Of a stretch of 64,000 nucleotides of DNA, positions 54,246 to 64,000 are shown piece by piece (within the stretch, counting starts at the first letter, position 1; each line of letters begins with the position of its first letter). The notes under the pieces were generated by a model that was not told where the DNA came from, searched no databases, and was given only the letters and a program-made list of their open reading frames with translations. The DNA is taken from contig JAJEKV010000008.1 of NCBI GenBank assembly GCA_021234155.1, forward strand, positions 15,454,328 through 15,518,327, in the 5' to 3' direction. The stretch is from Isoetes taiwanensis. Lineage: Eukaryota; Streptophyta; Lycopodiopsida; Isoetales; Isoetaceae. Position numbers and translations under genes: made by a program.

Positions 54246-57200
54246 GCCTTGATCCACAAAACAATAATAATGTGTCCGAGTCCCCACTTCCCATTATACT
54301 TTCTGAAGGGCGAGAGTTATTCCCGAAATACACTGTTCAGGAGCGAAATGGTGGAAGCCAGGAAGTGACTAAGAATCGCTTTGCCCACAGATAAACAAGG
54401 GCAGGCATTGCTGCGCTTTTGTGCGCGGTACTTGGTGGGACCGGGCAGTCATACCAGGTGTGAAGGCGCTGGCGACTAAATCTCTGGCGATCCGCGGCGC
54501 TCAGGCTGCGCAGGCGGAAGCTGCGTAGCGTTTTGCTATGTCACAGGTGAACTAAATGCTTATCCGGGGCGATCACGGAGGTATACAGAATAAATTCGCT
54601 GGCGAATCTTTGGTATTAAGACGGCGACGTGCTGAATATCAATAGTCTAACCGCCTTAATGAGTTAACAGATACGCGAAATGCAATTTTTAAGATGGTTA
54701 ACGCTTTCACAGACAAACTTACTACCGCTTTAAATCTCGCCGGATGGGAACACATGAAGCGGATGCTTCTTCAACTCCCTACCTCGACAAGGTCTTTGTT
54801 GCTTCTCGAGGGCGTACAACCGAATGCAGATGACTGGGCTTGCCACAGCGCAGCCACCTACTCCAAGTCCAATAGGAGGCGACACTACTTCCACCGACCT
54901 CACATTTGCGGCAGTCCTTCACCACCTTTTGCTTGCCTTCCCCGACACTCTGACGAGGCACCGACCTCCAGTAAATTTTTGAACCTTGAGACTACCTCTC
55001 CTTCTTCACTTACACAGCCAGGAATCTGACTGCACTCAAAGGCTGCGGAATTATACACTACAAACACAGACTTCTTCCCCGATTGCTGGCATCTGCCTCC
55101 TCTTCACACAAATGTGTAGTGACACATGGAGTTTCTGCAGTGGGTGAACTGGGACAGGCTGGCTGGAGTTGCAACAGCGTTTCTTTGTACGACATATGGT
55201 GGCCCATCTCCTTCATTCAGCTTCTTTGTACCTCAGCCTTATCCGGGTACAACTTCATGGTTTTGTTCTCCTCTGGGGAGAGGTCACCCCTAGAGTAGAA
55301 CTCTTTGGGAGGCTGAGGGCTGCAGTTTTCGGCAGTTGCCTTTTGATCTATCAGCAGGTGCCGAAATTTCAGGGTGTGGATTATGGTTTGAAAACATGCT
55401 CCCTCTAATAAGAAGAAAGCCTTATGGGCGAGCACAGGCAAGGTTTTGGGAGCTTGAAATGCGCTCTGGCTGGGTTGCATCAGGCAAATTGCGGGCATTG
55501 AGAGACAACTACGGTTGATGACATTGCGATTCAGGAATACCTACTTGAGCACATCATGTAAGATGACCACAGCACGCTAACTCACTGCATTAACCGTGAA
55601 GAAGTTTGCCAGAAATTTATGGTTGTCCACCGTTTAGGGTCCCACGAGATAATCCAGGGCACAGGGCTGGACTGGCGACGGTATTGTGGACCAAGAAGAG
55701 TTGTAACCATACATGCCCTTCTTCTTTGTGTCATGGATTGGAGGCTGGCCCACCCAGAAACATGTAGAAGCTTCCTAACAGCAATATGTATCATTTGGTA
55801 GGAAATGCTTATCACCAAAAAAAGATGTTTTAAATGAGGGGCTGAAAAGGGCTGTACGCTTGAACTGACATCTTGCTTTCACCAATTTGTAAGAAAAAAT
55901 TAATTTGGTCTTATTAAGCAAGAAAATTCGGGAGCATAGGGTATATGTTTGCAGGGTACGGAATTAAGGAATCAAGGCACAGAGCATTCAAAGAGGCAGA
56001 GACTCAGCCTTTTCCTGTCTCACTTGTTTAAGAATGTTTTGACTGATTTTTGCTTCTCGATGTCACCAATGAGAACTTTGCGCGGTCATAACAAAGTGAA
56101 CAACAAACAGCAGAGAGAAAGCTTGCCAACCTGAAAAAAAATACGGCGACGTGTATATCTGTTGATGGAATGGATTAAAAACTACTTAGCAGGATGCAGG
56201 GAAGATGTATTGAAAGGTAAGGTCCACCTTGTAGGAGCTATGGTCTTCAAAGGGAAGTCCTAAAGTGCAAAGTATTTTTTGGCCAGTAATCAAACTTATA
56301 GCGACTGGGTGCCCGTTTTAGTTCCTAACAAAGTCTTTGGCGAACCGCAGAGCGAAGTACGTGCTCTACACGCAACTTGACAATACTACAAAGGGAGGCT
56401 TAGAATCAAACACTCTTTATACTTGTGTCATGTTAGTGGAGCTAGGATCTTTAGAAAAGTGAAAATTTCGATTTTGCTTTGCGGGAAGCGCGCCATTGGT
56501 TGGGCCAGTATTCGCTGGCGGGTTACTACGTGCGGCTTAGAATGAAGAAGGCTTTTTTCTCTTCCTACTTTGGATTCGAATTATTTGAAGGTCTTACACT
56601 CCCCTCCAGGTGATGTCAGGCTTTGCCCAGGGCTTGCTGATTTGGGAAGTTTGTTTTTCTCTCAACGTTCAAACAAAGACGATTTTACGTGAACAAGTTG
56701 GGGCCGATCACCGCGCTGTGGCATCACATCAAAATTTCTGCGGCAGGATGAACAGCTTCTGAGGGAAAAGTACACAACTAAGGACTAAAGTCCACCTGAG
56801 AAATTAAGCTTCCTTAAATATATTCCAGACACTTGCTTCCGCAAGGAATGTCTTTGAGCAACTTTCTCTCCTGGAAGTCCAGGCTGGAAGGTACTGGGTA
56901 GTAAACCAGCAAAGCCAGAAAATGGAATTTCCTCGGGCTTTAAGTACTTCTTAGAAGGTGGACGTTTGGGCAATTTCTTTACAGGGGCAAGTTGGCGCTG
57001 AAACGCAAGCTCCTAAGGCAGTTGCAAGAACCATTTGGGCGGCTCTGCGCCCATCAACCCGGCACCAAAGCAAGTCCAAGCAATGCTACATTTTTAAAGA
57101 AGAAGCAGAGGACCGTTAGCGCAGGACCGAAGGGAATGGAGCCTCGAGGGCAGCCTGCGGGGCGCAAGGTATGCTGATTGCTCTTCAAGCGGGGAGGATG

Positions 57201-60200
57201 ACAAAAGATCGACAACTACAGTTCTTGAAAGTACTTGATCTGATCGAGGAGAAGGCTTAGTCACTAAACTCAAAATTCATTGGCTTGCAACCACGCTCGA
57301 GAAAAAATGCGGAAAGGTAGATAGCGGGGTTAGAAGGCCAGGAGGCAGGAAGGGGGTTGCCAAGGTTGGCTGCGGATCTTAATGGCGGCTATATTGTGCT
57401 ATGATTTTTAAATTGAAATCGATGTATTAATAAATCTACGAGGAACCTCTGGGCGAAAAATGGTACGGTGACGGCCAGCGACGGCAGGCAAAATAACTTC
57501 AACTTTTACTGGTAACCCGATGGACGAGTGAAACTTGCGTGATTCCGGACCGTGGGCAAACTGCGGCGTGAAGGTAACCAGCGCGGCTACCGGACGAAAA
57601 GCCGAAGGCGGTAGGACTTTTCAGCACCTGGACTTCGTGGCGTTCGTTCGTTTAACCGCATCTCACGCGCCCGTTCGCGGGACGTGCGGAACTTATTGGA
57701 CATTTTGCCCAGAAGGTGCCGCATTTGGCTACAGGTTTAACGTTCAAGCTTTAATTTTTAATAATTTTAGTCTATTTGAAAATTAGAAGTTTCTCTCTTA
57801 AACAACACCCTTTAAGGACATTTTCAAGACGTATAAAAATCTGGTGCAATTCTTTGTTTACGAAACTACGTGTTCGTGCGTAGAATTTCGCCCATACTTT
57901 TTACCTGGTTTTGTTAAAAATGGGTGGTTGACCGCCTGTTTCCCAGGGTGTTTAACCAGGCACTAACCGCCAAAAGCTGGTTTACCGTTTTCATTCGCGC
58001 AGGCTACCCATTACTGCATTTAAGGTTGGCCATTATACGTACCAGCGGCTTTCGCTGCTGCTTTGCCGCCAGATAGCGCCCGTTGCTGCGATGATAGCAG
58101 TATCATTTGATCAGTAAACGAATCCGCCGCCACAAATGAGAACATTTGCCTTCTATTGGTAAATTATTGATTTCTTAAATTAATATTTTTTGCTATCTTT
58201 AACGGTGCGGCATAAGACAAAGTTAAGACGCGCCGAAGGCGCGACGGTAGCGAAGACGCGATGGCTCGTGATTCAATCTTACGTTATTTCGGAACGCCGA
58301 CTTTGAAAGTGATACAAATTCATTACAGCTTTGGAGAACACTAATGTTGGACGTATCTGGCGGGACTCACTGCGCGCGGGTGCAGGCCGGAAGTATTGCT
58401 TGTGGCCCAGTTCTTATGCGTAAGACTCTTTGGCACCAGCTATAATTTAAACTTTCTGGGCGCAGCGGTGAAACCAACGCGGCAGAGACGACCCATTTTG
58501 AAAACCAAGGCCATTAGGACATTTGTGCCTTACTTTGCCGCGAATTGCTACCGCACTTTGTCCGCACCAGGGTGCGTCCGGAACCACTCCCCAGCTACTT
58601 ATTCGCAGCACGAATTCTTTACGCTTTTGGGCTGGCGCGACTGGGGTTGCAACCTCAAAGTTCGCTTTCAATTTCGTTGGCGCTGACAGCTTTCTGAATT
58701 TGTACATGAGCATCAACTCAATCATTTTGGGGTTAAAGCTAGGTTGGTCTCACCAAACTGGCTGTCTTGTCGCAGGTTGAGGTTGGGTTGGCTGCTTGAA
58801 GATCATATGCGGCAGCCCTGAGGCCTATGAGAATTTGGTTTTGGGGAATAAAGGGCAGGATTCAAGAAAAAATCAATGGGTTCGTTGAAACACTTGGAAG
58901 CTCCCAACGATGCTTTCCTTCATCAAACTCTAGGCACCAATTTTAAATTTCAGTAAACAAATAACAACATCAAACTTAACTTTAACATTGTGCAACTAAT
59001 AAGCTGGCACGGTGTCATTTTAGTAGAAGAAGCCAACACAAATCTATTGTTTAGAAGTTTTCCGATTTGGAGGAAAACACTGGGGTTTTCCTACATGATT
59101 TTCCATGCAAGGTTTTGGAGCCCTTTTGGCTGCAGGGAAAAACTGGAATTTCGGAAAATGAAATACCTATCATTGTTACGTTTCAGATTTCAATGCAAAT
59201 TTTGGCAGGAAATGATTTCTCCGTTCGATTTGATGCGCTAATGCAATTCAGGCCTCCATGCTTTCTTTCCTATCGAGCATCCAGGAAGCTTCGCCAACTA
59301 AATTGATTTGTTTCAGGGTACACTTACCCCAGGTAAAGCTACTTGAGGGCTTCATAATCAAAACAGGTTTAGAGTTTTTACTGCTGGCAGTCCTTCCTAG
59401 CGGGGCTGTTGCACTTTGTCAAAAGGCATTTTAAGGAATGAAAGGATGAGGGGATGGGGATGCGTAAAGAAGGAAACACGAAGAAGCACAAAGCAGAAGC
59501 ACAAATTCAAATTTATGATTCAAAAGAATTGTCGAAATATGTTGGAATTGGCGTGGACAGGATCCCAAGGTGCGTGGAGCTGTTCTTCATTTGATATTTC
59601 GCGCTTGGAGCCCAAATGATCGCCTAGGATCGCGGGTTTCCTCACAGCGATAAAGGTATTTCTTTTCTGTCATCCTTGCCTCCCACCATATTTCTGAGTT
59701 TCACGGGCCGAGGATCTCAATATTCGGCCCAGCCATGCGCTTCAGGGGTTTTGCGCGGAGTTTGAACGTGAAGGTACTTGAAGCTGGGGCCATCACCACC
59801 AGAAGAAGCGGAAGGGCGTCTAGCAGGAAGTTTTGATCAAGATGTTGCCGCGCAATTCTCGATAGAAGGCCGAAGTGGTCTTAATGCAGGTAATTGTGGT
59901 TTGCAAGAGCCGATCATTTGGAACCGCCACTTCATATAAAGCTTCAGGTAAGATCGCGTTAGGAATGGGTAGTTCTACTGGTGTGCAAGAGCCGCTGGAA
60001 TTTGCCACACTTTACGGTTTCACTGCGCAATGATTGGATGAGCGTGGCCCTTATTCGTCACCAGGTACGTACGCTGAATGGCTCGTTGGATACTTTGGTG
60101 TGGCTTTTCGGTCTTTAGAAATGGATGGGGCGTCGTTGGAGAGCTGCATAGCTTCAAATAGGGCTCCTTTAGCCTAATGGATACTTGCGCCACCACTTGC

Positions 60201-63200
60201 TCGCCAAGAAATCCATGGGGATCTTAGGGTGGGGCATTACTACTCCATTCCCAGCTCTTGATGAAATGATTTAAGCCTTATCTGAGTCAGATTAAATTCG
60301 CCTCAAAGTATTTTGATCAAAGAAATATGTAAAAAAGGGAGGGAAGAAGTACGGAGATTTGTCTAAACCAGTTGGGATCCCGGAGCATTTGGGGGCAGTC
60401 GCCAAGGTTATCTTTATGAATGGGTACCACTCGCCAATCATGAATAGAACTTCGGGATGCTTAATTTCAGAATGGGACGGCCGAGCATGCATGTTTGCAT
60501 GCATCTGAGGTACTTGTTACGGTTGGGTTAAGCACCTGGCAGGTGCATCAGCTTATCTGTGACTTTCTCTTCTCTGTTTGCCTTATTCTCTTTGAACCCA
60601 CCCTCCCAGCTGCTGGGAGGCATGGCACTTTTTGTCGCGTGGCGCGTGTCAGCCCCTCCACTCCCCAGGAGGTTTGTTTTGTCTTGGCCCAGTGATATGC
60701 AGGGTGGGAGTTAGCGGCTTGACATCTGTTTCGACTTTCCATTCATTAGGTTTGGGGCGTTTTGTACTTCGTTTGTCCGAGCGCCAGAGGCCTCCCATCG
60801 CTGGGGTTTCCGCCGAGCTTGAGAGTAGGGTTTTTAATCCAGGTGATAAACTTTGAAGGGCACGCACTCCCATTCCCATCACTGCCATATTTTGTGGGGG
60901 TTCCAGTGACGCAATTCCAGTTTTCCCTTTATTTTTTTGGCTAGGTAAGATTCGCATGGCTGTGTACACTATCAGTAAAAATACTTTAGGAATGGGGCCG
61001 AGAACCCTCCTATCCCCATCTGGCCATTTTTGCTTATTCTCTTTGGGATTTAGAACACAGCTTGGGGAGGCTGTACAGCGGTTTGGTAGAGTAAGCATTC
61101 TTTCTTGTCTTTTTGGTGGCACACTTGATCTGGGCCTTGAGTCACTGGTCCTAGTTTGTAAGGAGGGGGGATACTTTGGTGATGACTAGGGGCATTTGTT
61201 GGGTTTTCATGCAGTCCCATTCTAGGAGAATTTCACTTTTCTCAACTGTTTGCCTGTTATTTGAAGGGGCCTTGGGGACCATTGGCAGGTTGGAGGCCCC
61301 GGAAGCCTGGCGCTGCGCCTTTGTAAGCTTTCTCTTTAGAGTTAGGGTGCATTCCCATTAAAAGTAGAACCAGAGTTTGGGAGTTTTGCCATGTAAGCAA
61401 TCGAGAGCGGCGTGCGGAGTGCATGGCCCCAGGGGCGCTTTGCAGGGCGAATGGGCGATTGTCACGCAATATCGGCTCCAATCGTAGTTCTATACATCCC
61501 GGGGTTTTGTAGGTCCCTATCTTCATCTCAAGTTTTACGCTTTTCCATTTTTTTAAGATTCGTCTTGTGTTCACTAAACATTTGGTTGGAGAGGAGGGGC
61601 GGGCTTTGGGAGCGCGCTGATATCAAGATCGATGCAATAATTGTTTTGGTTTGCCCAACGGATGCGATTTGAAGCTTTAAGTTTTTGGATAATGACCGTT
61701 CTAATATTGGCATAAAGGCGAGAGGGTGCTCTTTGACATTATGTCCCGTTTTGAAGATTCGCGATTTGAAGTGCGGTGTGCACGTACGGGAATTATCTTA
61801 GGCGGACTGGGAGATGTAGGTTTAGCGGGCCAAAAAGATATACACTTATTCTATTTCTAGTTTTGAATAGGCATATCTACGGTCGCTTGAAGGTGAGAGG
61901 AAGAAAACTTCTTCTTGAAATAATAGGATCGTCACTTTACGTTTTTAATTGTTTTATGATGAAGATTTACTTATAGATAAGAAGAGTCTAATATATATGT
62001 AAAAGGAGGCAGGATATTAGAAAACAGGAGTTTTTGTTGTGCAGGCTGGGGTTACATCTCTGGAAAAGCGTCACGGGTGTTTACTATTCTACAAATTTAT
62101 GCAGTTTGCTTAAAATTGTAGGCCTATATTGAGCATGTACATCCATTTCAATGGGTTCTACATGCTAGAACAACCAAAATCGTGATGTGAGGATGCTTGG
62201 ATGCTAGGGTACCTTGTTTCCAATTCTTCCTTGTTTTGTGGTGGCATTTATGCGGGTTCCAATACAAGGGTTTGTGGGTAACATGATATAGGAGGAGGAA
62301 AAGTATGAGAGATGGTAAATTAAAGTAAAGAGTAGAATCTTTCACTGAATTATATTTGTTTGTTTCGTGCTCGAGTACTCATGACCTTTGTATGTATGCC
62401 TATTTTACATGAACATGACTTAAAACAAATGTGGAAATGTTAGTAGAGATAGTACTGGCATGACTGGTTTTGTGGGCAAAACTAAAAGCTCCGTTTTGAG
62501 CCAAACTAGAGGTTCCTAGCATTCTACTTTTTTATTTCACAACTTCATTTATCAAAGAAGCACTTTGGCATATGTAGGCAGTTAAGGTTTACGTTAAAAA
62601 CGCTTAGATCTTACCCGCGACATATATCATAATGTAATCTATTGCAAATTAGCTTCATTGTCATTCCTTCTTTTCATTTCTAATGGCGATATCTTTGGGG
62701 CTCGGCGCCTACTGTGGTCGTGGTGTATGCCATTGCCATTCTGTGGAAGGGCCAACTGATAGGGGACATGCTTAGGCCATTTCACATTAATGCTTAGGCA
62801 TTTTGCTACTAGGTAATGAAGTTGTATATGAAGTCTTCATGGTTTACGCTACAAAAGTACTCTGTGGAAGCAGGCTAGCTATTTGAATTCGATCGTCACA
62901 CATTGGGGGCATTCATTGTAAAGTTATTGGCAATGAATTTTGCAAATATATTTATAGAATTATATGCAATTTGGAAAAGCTGCTTTGCGTGCTTGTAGGA
63001 AGCTTACTTTGGCCTCAGTCGTGAATAGCCAACATCCTTTATTTTGCTGTTTGCAGCACAGGTTTATAAAACCATTCATCCATGCCCGGCAAAGTCTTTG
63101 CCCGGTGACACCATTCTACGCCTTAGCTGATATCTCAAAGTTCACATTTTATTTGGTAGGGCATCTGTTTACATTTGCGAGGTTGCGCAGCATGTGCATC

Positions 63201-64000
63201 TTACTTACTCAGAAGCGCGTCGCTAATAAATACGGTTGTAGCGGAGGATGAAGCTATCCTGAAGAGGCCCATTCACTCTCTCTATTTCCCTATTTTTAGC
63301 CGTATATACCAGGTTCTTTGTTGATTGACGGAGAATTTTTGTTTCAACTACTCGAGGAGTCCCGATGAGTATGATTTTGCTACACGCTGAGCTGCTTACA
63401 CAGAGTCCTTGAGGGGGCCATATTTAGAAGTGGAGAGGTCTTGCCATTGGAATGAGACCTATACACCTTGCATTAGGGGGCTATTTAAGCACTTGAAAGC
63501 CGAGAGAATGCTTGAAGGACTCAGGTTGTTTACATTATGTCTTCCTTCTATATATAAGAAGTGATGTCATCAAACTTCATATTTGACCCTATCATGGATG
63601 AAATATACAACCTTTGGATTGCCCTTTGGATTGCTAGCCTATCTATGATTGTAGATATTCACGGCGGGCGGCTTTTAAGCGCCGAAATTCGCCTTTCGTC
63701 TGCACCGAGGGATGAATTTGCGATTATAAAGGCCTATCAACAAGGATAATGCATAATAAGCAACTTTCAAAACTTGAAAATTCTCTCTTAAATACCTCAG
63801 GGAATCAATTTGAGATTTATGAGGCCCTTGGCAAGGTTAGCTTTTAAGGGAAAATTTTGGTGATCTTGTGGGAGCGGGGCGTATGGTACGGTGGAGTCGT
63901 TTTCTCGCGGGATGTCTATTGCTCAAAAGCACCATAGAATAGCGCTGGTAACAAAGGGCGCGGTTTTGCATGAAACTTTTGCGCATTTTGGCTAACTCCT
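54246..64000. other. Sequence without recognisable genes to the window end
   Basis: About 9.7 kb read in six frames without a recognisable family, RNA gene or transposon end. The longest frames (60649-61122 minus, 157 codons; 54694-55029 plus, 111 codons) lack domain signatures and are overlapped by open frames on the other strand. GC-rich words (GGCGC, GCGGG) are unevenly scattered. A duplicated or error-rich assembly segment, or DNA of other origin, cannot be excluded. Confidence 0.45.

Noticed and set aside
60649-61122. 157-codon minus-strand frame, longest in the last 10 kb
   Set aside because: No recognisable family, plus strand is also open in the same interval, and the surrounding sequence quality is doubtful.

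Overview
The window looks like nuclear DNA of a large, repeat-rich land-plant genome. The evidence is plant-specific gene families (PPR, kinesin-14 of the KCBP type, PDR-type ABCG, BTB/NPH3, L-type lectin, sphingosine-1-phosphate lyase), spliceosomal introns, CACTA, Ty3/gypsy and SINE remnants, and AT-rich spacers. The PPR wording (a TFVCSLKA-type motif) is what I associate with seed-free vascular plants, ferns above all. That assignment is an inference.

Left part (1-25 kb) is a graveyard of gene relics in repeats. A PPR relic is split by a GC-rich foldback element. It is followed by a block of exact direct repeats and tRNA-Asn-like tandem units (2.6-5.6 kb), then an intron-retaining but broken KCBP kinesin motor (5.6-7.2 kb). 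A probably live minus-strand coiled-coil gene with 12 exons in register lies at 13.86-15.62 kb. Next come a BTB/NPH3 fragment (16.7-17.1 kb) and a decayed PDR-type ABC transporter (17.3-19.9 kb). A 57-bp minisatellite occurs in opposite orientations at 8.4 kb and 15.8 kb, and two CACTA-like termini lie at 12.7 and 20.9 kb.

The central part (26-33 kb) holds the two best genes, both on the plus strand. One is an intronless L-type lectin (296 aa) with a signal peptide and hydrophobic tail but no kinase. The other is a complete 16-exon sphingosine-1-phosphate lyase gene (DPL1 type) whose exons join to 543 codons plus stop, with an inverted ACGT-core pair just upstream of its ATG. A truncated gypsy element (LTR edge, initiator-Met primer site, gag only) and a tRNA-derived SINE follow.

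The right part begins with an unrecognised decayed coding region (35.7-37.6 kb), a 744-bp foldback element with about 265-bp near-identical arms (37.8-38.5 kb), a tandem repeat at 40.8 kb and a satellite (41.25-41.77 kb) that runs into a 40-N assembly gap. From 41.8 kb to the end the texture changes: more CG dinucleotides, many GGC/GCTGG/GGCGG strings, and no recognisable gene in 22 kb. Only degenerate repeats are seen there. I regard the join across the gap, or the base quality beyond it, as doubtful. I did not find a convincing new multi-gene system. The most useful leads are the uncharacterised coiled-coil gene, the promoter-like exact duplication, the giant foldback and the status of the right-hand sequence.
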